In this document: positions 1 through 7,014 of the stretch, piece after piece
How the letters are laid out: every line of letters starts with the position of its first letter
Numbering within the stretch: position 1 is the first letter of the stretch
Assembly: GCA_946538475.1 (NCBI GenBank)
Contig: CAMNGN010000011.1
Span: 1-21,407, forward strand
Length of the DNA: 21,407 nt
Direction of reading: 5' to 3'
Source: an uncultured Blautia sp.
GTDB taxonomy: Bacteria > Bacillota > Clostridia > Lachnospirales > Lachnospiraceae
Program-made: the position numbers and the translations under genes
Notes under the pieces: model-generated
What the model saw: the letters and a program-made list of their open reading frames with translations, nothing else
Told to the model about the DNA's origin: nothing
Databases searched by the model: none

Positions 1-4
1 CTTC

Positions 5-550
5 TTATTCTTCCGTTTTCACACAGTGAATGTATCTTACCTGCCCCGAATCGATCATCTCTTTTGTCACCGATCTGTAGCAGACACCCAGCGCGGCTGT
101 TCCGCTTATCTGTGCTCCGGCATCCTCCAGGATCGCCATGCAGCTCTGTATCGTTGCGGCCGTCTCGATATAATCGTCCACGATCAGCACTTTTGCTCCG
201 GCCGGAAGAAGTTCTTTCATTCCGACAAGGCATTGTACCTGGTTGCGGTGGTCGATATACGGTGCTTTCAGCACTTCTGTCCCTTCGGGGAAATGCCCCT
301 CTCCTTTTCGCAGAGCGATAAAGCCCACACCCAGTTCTCTTGCCAGCATGCTTCCCGGGATGAAACCGAGGGTCTCGGGAGAGACCACGTAATCTACCTG
401 ACCGCGGAACGGCTCGGCCCAGAAGGCGAGCACCTTATCCATCGTCTCTTTGTCGGTATACAGAGGGATGAAGTTGCGTCTGCTTACTTCACCTTCCGGG
501 ATGTACGAAGCGATTTTTTCCATTAATTCTTTTTTAAGATCCTCTTTCAT
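5..550 (-). CDS. APRT-like phosphoribosyltransferase
   Basis: A 181-residue type I phosphoribosyltransferase, probably a purine salvage enzyme that joins a base to PRPP in the cytoplasm. The stretch SPETLGFIPG...RKGEGHFP at residues 58-88 matches the core of adenine phosphoribosyltransferases. VLIVDDYIETAATIQS (121-136) is the PRPP-binding loop. The usual ATGGT of that loop is ETAAT here, so both glycines are alanines, which is odd and could change substrate or rate. The reading frame is open to 622, but I chose the ATG at 550: a perfect promoter lies over 594-622, so upstream codons would not be transcribed, and a GGGGAG stands 14 nt before 550. Xanthine or another purine base is an alternative substrate. 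The family call is firm and the substrate is not. Confidence 0.85.
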   Translation of the reverse strand: MKEDLKKELMEKIASYIPEGEVSRRNFIPLYTDKETMDKVLAFWAEPFRGQVDYVVSPETLGFIPGSMLARELGVGFIALRKGEGHFPEGTEVLKAPYIDHRNQVQCLVGMKELLPAGAKVLIVDDYIETAATIQSCMAILEDAGAQISGTAALGVCYRSVTKEMIDSGQVRYIHCVKTEE

Positions 551-593
551 CACTAGCCTGAATTCTCCCCAAATATATATTTGCTGTGTATCT

Positions 594-622
594 ATTATAC
601 CCGACCTGTTAAATCGGGTCAA
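594..622 (-). promoter_or_regulatory. Sigma-A promoter for the phosphoribosyltransferase gene
   Basis: On the minus strand, TTGACC (622-617) and TATAAT (599-594) are separated by exactly 17 nt. The start point should fall near 587, giving a leader of about 37 nt before the ATG at 550. Confidence 0.85.
599..619. promoter_or_regulatory. Inverted repeat inside the promoter, possible operator
   Basis: ACCCGA (599-604) and TCGGGT (614-619) form a perfect 6-bp inverted repeat with a 9-nt centre. It occupies the spacer and overlaps both hexamers of the minus-strand promoter, the classical place for a repressor site. It does not resemble the Bacillus PurBox as I know it. Six base pairs can arise by chance, so the call is tentative. 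Confidence 0.4.
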
Positions 623-674
623 TGGGGAGGTTTCTCAATGAGTGATCGAGTCACGGTTTCGACAAACCTTCCTA

Positions 675-703
675 TGGACACATTTGCAGGGCTTTACTAT
701 AAT
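675..703 (+). promoter_or_regulatory. Sigma-A promoter for comEC
   Basis: TGGACA (675-680) and TATAAT (698-703) with a 17-nt spacer, starting transcription near 710. This leaves a short leader carrying the AAAGGAG ribosome binding site 8 nt before the comEC ATG at 736. Confidence 0.8.
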
Positions 704-735
704 AAAAAGAACCCCATAACGAAAGGAGCGGTTCT

Positions 736-3021
736 ATGTTCAAACGCCCTCTGTGTGTACTGTGCCTGCTGTTCATGCTCGCCTGCTTCGCTGCCGGCCG
801 GCTCGGTCTGCCGGCTGTCCGCGGCAACCCCCTTCCCTGCTCGATCCGGGAGCAGATCGATTCTCTTCCTTCCGTCCTCATCTCGGGCGAAATCTCCTCT
901 GTCCGTACAAAAGAAGACTCTGCCGACCTTGTTCTGGCCGATGCACATCTGTTATTCGACGAAAAATCTTATCCGCTTTCTTCCGTCAAAGCCACACTGA
1001 AAGAAAAAATCGAATATCTTCCGGGTACGATCCTTATTCTTTCCGGACATCCGGAGCCGATCGGAGGGCCGCGAAACCCCGGGGAATTTGATTTCCGCAG
1101 CTACTACGCGGCGAGGAACATCTACTACTCTGTAGAAGACGCATCCGTCATCTCCGAAGCGAAGTCACACTCCTTTATACGCACTCTGCTCTTAAAAGCT
1201 AAAAGCGTTTTTTCCGCTGCCCTCGACAACTGCACCGGAAGTGATTCTCCCTTCTTCCGGGCGATGGTACTCGGGGACCGCAGGGAACTCTCCGACGAAG
1301 CCTCCCTTCTGTTTCAGGTCACCGGCATTCTGCACATTCTTTCCATCTCAGGCCTGCATATCAGCATACTGGGTGCGGCTTTCCGAAACCTGCTCAAAAA
1401 GGCCGGGCTCTCCCTTGAGCTCTCCGTCCTGCTGCCCCTCGGGCTCATCATCCTCTACGGCATGATGACAGGCAACGGTATCTCCGCTCTGCGGGCGGTC
1501 ATCATGTACCTCATTTCATCGTACGGTATGATCATCGGCCGGATCTACGATATGCAGAGCGCTCTTGCACTCGCCGCCATGCTCCTTCTTATCGAAAGAC
1601 CCGCCTGCCTGTATGACAGCGGTTTTCTCATGTCCTTTGCGGCCGCGGCCGGTGTCGGATTTATATTGCCTGTCCTCACCCGTACATTCTCACATTCCGG
1701 CAGATCCGGATCACACCGTTCCGCAAAAGCAGGCCGCTGCCTGACCAAAGTAAAAAGCAGCATTCTCGCTTCCTTCTCGATCCTTCTCATGACGCTCCCG
1801 GTCACGCTCTATTTCTATTTCGAAGTCTCCCTGTGCGGCATTCTCCTGAATCTTTTGGCCCTTCCGGCTGCCGCTGTGATACTGACGAGCGGCACCGCCG
1901 CAATGATCCTTGGAGCTTTCTTCATTTTCGGAGGGTTTATTTCTGCCATGCCGGGAAGAGTGATGCTCGCCGCTCTCAGGCAGGTTTCCGCCTTTTCGGC
2001 CCGGCTGCCTTTCACCTCGGTCATAACAGGGCGGCCTTCCGGCGTCCGGATCGTGCTGTACTACCTCTTTCTCGTCCTTTTCACCTGCCTGTGCAGCTAC
2101 TGTACAGCTCTTAAGAAGAGACGAAAAAAGAGAGGCATCCTCACGTCCTCTCTCTTTCCTTATGTTCTCACACCACTTTTCACCGTCTCCGCGATCTTTC
2201 TTCTCACTTTTCGCCCTCTCCCGCTGTTCTCCGTCACCTGCCTCGACATCGGCCAGGGGGACTGTGTCATCATCCGCACCCCGGAGAACAGAACATTTCT
2301 GATCGACTCGGGCAGCACGAACAAGAACAATATAGCCCGGTATCAGCTGCTGCCGTACCTCAAGTCGCAGCGGATCTCGCACATCGATGCCATCTTTGTC
2401 ACCCACACAGACGCGGATCATATCAGCGGAATCGATACTCTTCTGGAATATATACAGCAGGGGCTCACCGAAGTGACGGCGGAGGCTCTGATTCTTCCCG
2501 ACTGGGCGGACCCGCCCGGACAGTGGACAGAACTTGCGGAAAAGGCAGAAAAAGCAGGCCTGCAGGTCGGGAGAGCCTCGCAGGGCAGCGTTTTCTCGGC
2601 ACACGGGCTTACTTTCCGCATTCTTTCCCCCGGCGCGGGTACGCGTGTCTCCGATGTGAACGACGACGGAACGGTGCTGCTGGCGGAATATGGCGGTTTT
2701 AAGGGGCTGTTCCCCGGTGATATCAGTTCTGCGGCCGAAAATAAACTGCTGCAGGAGGGTCTGCTGTGTGACATCGACTATCTCAAAGTTCCGCACCACG
2801 GTTCCCGCTATTCCTCCTCCGCCGGTTTTCTCGAAGCGCTGTCGCCCGAGATCGCCGTCATCTCATGCTCTGAGACCAACACATACGGACACCCTGCGCC
2901 GGAGGCCGTAAAGAGGCTTCGAAGCGCAGGGTGCGTGGTGTATTACACTATGAAAAGCGGGGCGGTCACCGTCTACCGGAAGGATGACCGCATGTATATC
3001 TCCGGCTTTGTCCGCGATTAA
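736..3021 (+). CDS. comEC: ComEC/Rec2 family DNA-uptake channel protein
   Basis: A 761-residue polytopic membrane protein. ComEC proteins carry single-stranded DNA across the cytoplasmic membrane during transformation. Residues 5-20 form a membrane segment, followed by an extracytoplasmic DUF4131-like region to about 150. The competence domain (about 170-490) contains GILHILSISGLHISILG (197-213), the family hallmark, and many hydrophobic segments. The C-terminal metallo-beta-lactamase-like domain starts at VTCLDIGQGDC (500-510) and keeps HTDADH (557-562), GDIS (661-664), PHHGS (686-690) and GHP (718-720), so it appears catalytically complete. Length is normal for the family and no frameshift is seen. 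It is transcribed alone and converges on the GerMN gene, sharing the TTAA that supplies both stop codons. Confidence 0.95.
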   Translation: MFKRPLCVLCLLFMLACFAAGRLGLPAVRGNPLPCSIREQIDSLPSVLISGEISSVRTKEDSADLVLADAHLLFDEKSYPLSSVKATLKEKIEYLPGTILILSGHPEPIGGPRNPGEFDFRSYYAARNIYYSVEDASVISEAKSHSFIRTLLLKAKSVFSAALDNCTGSDSPFFRAMVLGDRRELSDEASLLFQVTGILHILSISGLHISILGAAFRNLLKKAGLSLELSVLLPLGLIILYGMMTGNGISALRAVIMYLISSYGMIIGRIYDMQSALALAAMLLLIERPACLYDSGFLMSFAAAAGVGFILPVLTRTFSHSGRSGSHRSAKAGRCLTKVKSSILASFSILLMTLPVTLYFYFEVSLCGILLNLLALPAAAVILTSGTAAMILGAFFIFGGFISAMPGRVMLAALRQVSAFSARLPFTSVITGRPSGVRIVLYYLFLVLFTCLCSYCTALKKRRKKRGILTSSLFPYVLTPLFTVSAIFLLTFRPLPLFSVTCLDIGQGDCVIIRTPENRTFLIDSGSTNKNNIARYQLLPYLKSQRISHIDAIFVTHTDADHISGIDTLLEYIQQGLTEVTAEALILPDWADPPGQWTELAEKAEKAGLQVGRASQGSVFSAHGLTFRILSPGAGTRVSDVNDDGTVLLAEYGGFKGLFPGDISSAAENKLLQEGLLCDIDYLKVPHHGSRYSSSAGFLEALSPEIAVISCSETNTYGHPAPEAVKRLRSAGCVVYYTMKSGAVTVYRKDDRMYISGFVRD

Positions 3022-3980
3022 TCCGGCATTGGGCAAAGATCTTCGTTCCAGCTGAAAAACTGATAAAGATCCAGCTCTCCGAAAGACGCTTCGCTCTTGC
3101 CGTCGATCATGATCTCCACCTTAGACACCTGGGTATTGGCGATCAGTGTATGTGCCACCGACCATACCGCCAGCTCGGGTGTGATGCCCTCGGGGAGATT
3201 TTCGGTAAAGTTCCGGGCAAAGTCCGCGTAGCAGATCCCATCCGCGAGGACCACACTCAGAAGGGTGCTTGCCGACGAGACGGAGGGATAATTTCCCTTC
3301 TCCATCGGCCCGTTGGCCAGCTGCTCCAGAGCTACCCTGGCCTTGGGGATGCTTCTGCGGTAATATACTCTTCTGGTCTCGGGTACCAGCTTTTCGCCTT
3401 TCTCGTCGGCGAAATACAGGGTGAAAGTGTCGTACCGGTAGGCGTCTTTGTCGAGAGAGTTCACTTCCACAAAAGTGTCCGCGCTCATCTTTCCGATCGG
3501 CTCGCCTCTGGCGTCCGTTATCTCTTCTCCATCCACCGTACAGGTCACAAACAGGATCTCCGGAAACTGTGTGAACGTTTTTACCAGAGCCGCCCTTGTG
3601 AGTATTTCCTGAGATATGCCCAGCTCACGATAATCCTCCGACAGGTTTAATGTGAGAGAATTGTCTTCCATGCTCCAGGTCTCGATGGTGATATCGTTGG
3701 GAAGATATCTCACAGCGCCATCGCGGTGCCCGGTATTATAGTTGTCGATGAGATACTGCAGGATATAATCTACAGAATCTTTCTCCGGCTCGTACTTTTC
3801 ACTGCCCAGATTTGTCTCGGAATTATCGATATAATAGATCTGATATTGCTTCTGCTCCTCAGTCTGTTCCCCGGAAGAGCTGTGTGCTGTTCCTGCAGGT
3901 GCCAAAATGCAGAGGGCGGGCAAAGCAGCAAAGCATAAGATGCGTATAAACTTCAACCTCATCGATCCGCGCTCTTTCAT
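3018..3980 (-). CDS. Exported protein with two GerMN domains
   Basis: A 320-residue exported protein. Residues 1-32 look like a signal peptide (basic MRLKFIR, hydrophobic core, cleavage near GTAHS). There is no proper lipobox: the only cysteine in the right area is in LPALC, with Leu at -1. Two GerMN-type repeats follow at about 46-155 and 185-300; the second holds the recognisable RVALEQLANGP and VLADGICYADFARNF segments. GerMN domains occur in the spore-germination protein GerM and in actinobacterial LpqB. The ATG overlaps the kinase stop codon (ATGA), and GGAGGAGG lies 7 nt upstream inside the kinase gene, so translation is coupled. The operon position suggests it works at the cell surface with the adjacent kinase, which is inference. 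Confidence 0.85.
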   Translation of the reverse strand: MKERGSMRLKFIRILCFAALPALCILAPAGTAHSSSGEQTEEQKQYQIYYIDNSETNLGSEKYEPEKDSVDYILQYLIDNYNTGHRDGAVRYLPNDITIETWSMEDNSLTLNLSEDYRELGISQEILTRAALVKTFTQFPEILFVTCTVDGEEITDARGEPIGKMSADTFVEVNSLDKDAYRYDTFTLYFADEKGEKLVPETRRVYYRRSIPKARVALEQLANGPMEKGNYPSVSSASTLLSVVLADGICYADFARNFTENLPEGITPELAVWSVAHTLIANTQVSKVEIMIDGKSEASFGELDLYQFFSWNEDLCPMPD

Positions 3981-5434
3981 TTGTTCACCTCCTCCGGAAT
4001 GTAGGACAGAGGAATGCGTACCGTAAATATGGTTCCTTCTCCTTCCTTGCTGGCCACCTTGATGTTTCCGTGGTGCATCGCGATAGCGCTCCTGGTGATC
4101 GAAAGTCCCAGGCCGGTGCCTCCGATCTCGCGCGAATGTGATTTGTCCACACGATAAAAACGCTCGAAGATCCTCTCGATCTGATCCTCCGGGATGCCCA
4201 TGCCGGAATCCTGGACAGTGACGAAAAAGTCCTTATGATCCGCGTCGAGTGTCACGCGCACCCATCCTTCATCCACGTTGTACTTGATGCCGTTCTCCAC
4301 CAGATTGCTTATCGCCAGGGTGAATTTTACCTCGTCCACATCGGCTTCGACCTGCCTGAAGCTGTCCAGAATAAGATCGATGTTGCGCTGATCGGCAATC
4401 GGCCTCAGCCTCTTCATGATGTCTTCGAGCATGTGGTTGATGCTCACATGCGTGATGGTGACATCCGAAGCGGTCTTGTCCAGCTTGACCAGCGACAGAA
4501 GGTCTGTGATGATCTTGTTCTCGCGGTCGATCTCCATCGTAATGTCACTCAGAAACTCCTGATACAGATCCTCGGAGAGTCCGCGCTGCCCCACCAGCGA
4601 ATCGGCCAGCACCTTCATGGAAGTCATCGGTGTTTTGAGTTCATGCGACACGTTCGACACAAACTCCTGGCGGGAATCGTCCAGCAGCTTCATCCTCGAC
4701 AGCATCTTGTTGAAGGCATCTGTGATCAGCGCCGTTTCGGTGTAATCCTGCACCGAGATCTCTTCGGTCTGATATCCGTCCGTGACGTCCTCAATCGATT
4801 TTGTGATCCTCGACAGCGGTTTTACCAGCATCCGCGAAAGAAGAAGCCCCAGAAGGATAGCGACCACGATATTGATGCCGATGATCAGCAGACTGTTCTG
4901 TTCCATCTCACGGATCGTGGCATTGATCTCGTCGGCGCTCACATAGACAAGCATGACGCCCTGAACCTGCTTTACCTCGGGGCTCTTTACCGGAACCGCC
5001 AGCTCGATATACTGGCTCTCCCGGTTGTACCCGTTTGTCTGCCCGCCCTTAAAGCATTGTATGGCGATCGACGAGATCAGGGTTTTTCCCTCGTCCGTAC
5101 CGTATGTATCCTTGATGATGCGGAAACTGCGGTCGACCAGAATGACTCTGCCGCTGTAGATGTTGGCCAGCTGCTCGATCCTTGTCGAGACGATCGGTGA
5201 GGCCGTATCATTCATATAATTTTCCTGGATCAGAAGATTTCCTATGATCTCACACTGCTTGCGCACGTTCGCGCTGCGGTTGGCGAGCGCACGGTTCTCA
5301 TAATTCAAAATGAGAACGCCTGCCACCACAACACTCGGCACGATGCCCAGTATGATCAGGATGGTCATGATCCTGAATCTCAGGCTTCTGAAGAAGCCAA
5401 GCTTTTTTCGCTTTTTCATCCCTGTGTTCCCCAT
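3977..5434 (-). CDS. Membrane sensor histidine kinase (HAMP-HisKA-HATPase)
   Basis: A 485-residue class I sensor kinase of the PhoR/WalK/ResE type. Transmembrane segments at about 23-45 and 181-203 enclose an extracellular sensor domain of about 135 residues. HAMP spans about 203-255. The phosphoacceptor is His264 in FVSNVSHELKTPM. The ATP-binding domain shows the N box NLVENGIKYN (377-386), DSGMGIP (409-415), ERFYRVDKS and GGTGLGLSI (438-446), so all catalytic boxes are intact. There is no PAS domain between HAMP and HisKA, which argues against a strict WalK orthologue. The start is uncertain: neither the ATG at 5434 nor the one at 5419 has a strong ribosome binding site. A 101-bp gap with two hairpins separates it from its regulator gene. 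Confidence 0.93.
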   Translation of the reverse strand: MGNTGMKKRKKLGFFRSLRFRIMTILIILGIVPSVVVAGVLILNYENRALANRSANVRKQCEIIGNLLIQENYMNDTASPIVSTRIEQLANIYSGRVILVDRSFRIIKDTYGTDEGKTLISSIAIQCFKGGQTNGYNRESQYIELAVPVKSPEVKQVQGVMLVYVSADEINATIREMEQNSLLIIGINIVVAILLGLLLSRMLVKPLSRITKSIEDVTDGYQTEEISVQDYTETALITDAFNKMLSRMKLLDDSRQEFVSNVSHELKTPMTSMKVLADSLVGQRGLSEDLYQEFLSDITMEIDRENKIITDLLSLVKLDKTASDVTITHVSINHMLEDIMKRLRPIADQRNIDLILDSFRQVEADVDEVKFTLAISNLVENGIKYNVDEGWVRVTLDADHKDFFVTVQDSGMGIPEDQIERIFERFYRVDKSHSREIGGTGLGLSITRSAIAMHHGNIKVASKEGEGTIFTVRIPLSYIPEEVNK

Positions 5435-5436
5435 GG

Positions 5437-5510
5437 TTTCCGGTCAAAGGCTGCCGGAAATGCCGTTAACTGACAAACGCCCTGTCCGGAAGGTAAAGCT
5501 CCCGGACAGG
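5437..5510 (-). other. Two perfect hairpins between regulator and kinase genes
   Basis: TTTCCGG (5437-5443) pairs with CCGGAAA (5454-5460), and CCTGTCCGG (5481-5489) pairs with CCGGACAGG (5502-5510). In minus-strand RNA the stronger 9-bp stem comes first and the 7-bp stem ends just before the kinase ATG at 5434. No U-tract follows either stem, so neither is a standard terminator. An RNA processing, attenuation or translation-control role is possible. Confidence 0.55.
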
Positions 5511-5535
5511 ACGTCTCTTGACTCCGGATAGTTTT

Positions 5536-6225
5536 TTATGCCTGGAAATAATAGCCCACGCCCCATTTGGTGTGCACATATTTCGGCTCGCTTGGGTTGG
5601 TCTCGATCTTCTCACGCAGACGGCGGATATGTACATCGACCGTACGCACATCTCCCGGGTACTCGTAGCCCCAGACAATATTGAGCAGGTTTTCACGGCT
5701 GTATACCTTGTTGGGGTTGTTGACGAGAAGCTCAAGCACGTCAAATTCTTTCGCGGTAAGGTTGATCTCCTTTCCGGCGATGAAAACTCTGCGGCCTTCG
5801 CAGTCCATGCGAAGGTCTCCCACCTCAAGCGTGCGGGATTTTTCTTTTTCTTCGTGGTCGTTTCCGGCCCGGCGCATGATGGCTTTGATGCGCGCCTTCA
5901 CCTCAAGAATGTTGAAAGGCTTGGTGATATAGTCGTCCGCGCCGTACTCAAGGCCCAGGATCTTGTCCATATCATCGCCCTTGGCGGTGAGCATCACGAC
6001 CGGAACATTTGAGAATTCTCTGATCTGCTGGCAGACCTCCAGTCCGTCCATCTTGGGAAGCATAAGGTCAAGAAGAATGATATCATACTTTCCTGCCTTT
6101 GCCATTTCGACCGCTTCTTCACCATCATAGGCACAGTCTACTTCCATACCATCCTGCTCGAGGCTGAACCTGATGCCCTTGACGATCAGTTTCTCATCAT
6201 CCACTACCAGTACTCTTTTCGCCAT
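5536..6225 (-). CDS. OmpR/PhoB-family response regulator
   Basis: A 229-residue DNA-binding regulator, the evident partner of the downstream kinase. The receiver domain (1-119) has the acidic pair Asp9-Asp10, phosphoacceptor Asp53 in LLDLMLP, Thr80 and Lys102 (YITKPF). A winged helix covers about 132-228 with INLTAKEFDVLELL and the recognition region RTVDVHIRRLREKI, ending in YVHTKWGVGYYF. The frame is open to 6270, but the ATG at 6225 is preferred: AAGGAG lies just upstream and the protein then begins MAKRVLVVDDE as is usual. It starts 10 nt after the comEA-like gene, so both should share a transcript. It resembles WalR/PhoP, but I assign no name because the kinase lacks a PAS domain. Confidence 0.95.
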   Translation of the reverse strand: MAKRVLVVDDEKLIVKGIRFSLEQDGMEVDCAYDGEEAVEMAKAGKYDIILLDLMLPKMDGLEVCQQIREFSNVPVVMLTAKGDDMDKILGLEYGADDYITKPFNILEVKARIKAIMRRAGNDHEEKEKSRTLEVGDLRMDCEGRRVFIAGKEINLTAKEFDVLELLVNNPNKVYSRENLLNIVWGYEYPGDVRTVDVHIRRLREKIETNPSEPKYVHTKWGVGYYFQA

Positions 6226-6235
6226 GTACGTCTCC

Positions 6236-6898
6236 TTATCTAACTGCAATGCGATCTTTGATCTTTGCAAATGTACCTTCTTTTATGCCGTTCACCTGCA
6301 TCAGTTCCTCGACGCTCGAGAACGGTCCGTATTTATCTCTGTATGCCAGAATAGCCGATGCTTTTGATTCACCGATCCCCGGCAGCGTGCACAGCTGATC
6401 CATGCCTGCCGTGTTCAGATCGATCGTTCCGTCATCGGATGCGGATGCTGTCCCTGCCGCGGCTGTGTCCGCCGCCTGAATGTCTCCGCTCCCGTAAAAC
6501 TCCTCCACGGAAGGAATGTAGAGCTGCATGGCATCACGCAGAAAATCCGCTCTGTTGACGGCGGTGACCGCCGCATCTTCGGTGAATCCGCCGGCGGCTT
6601 CTATCGCTTCGTATATTCTGCTGCCTTCCGTAAAAGTGTAGACACCCGGACACGCTACGTGTCCGCACACATCCACATAGATCGTGGAAGGTACGGCGGG
6701 AGTTGCCCCCTCCGTCTCTTCTGTGCTGTCTTCTTCGACCCGGCCACTCTGCTCTTCGGCGGTGAAAGCTTCGGTATTCTCTTCCAGAAACCGCTCTGTG
6801 CGTGAAGTACAGCCCGACGGAAAAAAGACACACATGCAGATCATCGAAAATATAAACGGACGGTACAAAAAACGGTTCACTGTCTTATTACTGTTCAT
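6236..6898 (-). CDS. comEA: ComEA-like helix-hairpin-helix DNA-binding lipoprotein
   Basis: A 220-residue protein with the ComEA layout: an N-terminal membrane signal, an acidic low-complexity linker (about 35-70), an SLBB-type domain (about 71-130, IYVDVCGHVACPGVYTF...AIEAAGGF) and a C-terminal pair of helix-hairpin-helix motifs (about 157-220, DLNTAGMDQLCTLPGIG and EELMQVNGIKEGTFAKI). ComEA binds incoming double-stranded DNA outside the membrane. Here the signal ends in FFPSGC, close to a lipobox, so it may be lipid-anchored rather than held by a transmembrane helix. AGGAGG lies 12 nt before the ATG, which is long. It is first in an operon with the two-component genes rather than next to comEC, which lies about 3.2 kb away on the other strand. 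Confidence 0.88.
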   Translation of the reverse strand: MNSNKTVNRFLYRPFIFSMICMCVFFPSGCTSRTERFLEENTEAFTAEEQSGRVEEDSTEETEGATPAVPSTIYVDVCGHVACPGVYTFTEGSRIYEAIEAAGGFTEDAAVTAVNRADFLRDAMQLYIPSVEEFYGSGDIQAADTAAAGTASASDDGTIDLNTAGMDQLCTLPGIGESKASAILAYRDKYGPFSSVEELMQVNGIKEGTFAKIKDRIAVR

Positions 6899-6942
6899 TT
6901 AACCGGTCTGCCTCCTGCATATGACAGCCGGCGCTCATACAT
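6895..6942 (-). CDS. Possible 15-codon leader ORF coupled to comEA
   Basis: ATG at 6942, preceded by AGGAAG, opens a frame encoding MYERRLSYAGGRPVK. Its TGA overlaps the comEA-like start codon as ATGA. This would explain the poor spacing of the comEA ribosome binding site. Against it, the best promoter (TAAAAT at 6958-6953) would start transcription near 6946 and remove the leader's own ribosome binding site. Confidence 0.25.
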   Translation of the reverse strand: MYERRLSYAGGRPVK

Positions 6943-6952
6943 ATCACTTCCT

Positions 6953-6981
6953 ATTTTATCGAAATATCGGAAATTTTACAA
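6953..6981 (-). promoter_or_regulatory. Probable promoter of the comEA/two-component operon
   Basis: On the minus strand, TTGTAA (6981-6976) and TAAAAT (6958-6953) are 17 nt apart, in an AT-rich gap of 116 bp between the rsmJ-like gene and the comEA-like gene. The match is fair rather than perfect. Confidence 0.55.
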
Positions 6982-7014
6982 TAGTTTTTTTCCTGATAAA
7001 GGGCTTATATCATA

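Noticed and set aside
638..1000. Plus-strand frame starting ATG at 638 after GGGGAGG, in another frame than comEC
   Set aside because: It overlaps the comEC promoter and gene, its product is Ser/Cys/Pro-rich with no domain, and the comEC promoter lies downstream of its start.
1711..2799. 362-codon minus-strand frame opposite comEC
   Set aside because: It is antisense to conserved ComEC codons, charge-biased with no recognisable domain, and lacks a ribosome binding site context.
4235..5200. 321-codon plus-strand frame opposite the histidine kinase
   Set aside because: His/Asp/Leu-rich composition typical of the complement of a real gene; the kinase motifs on the other strand are intact.
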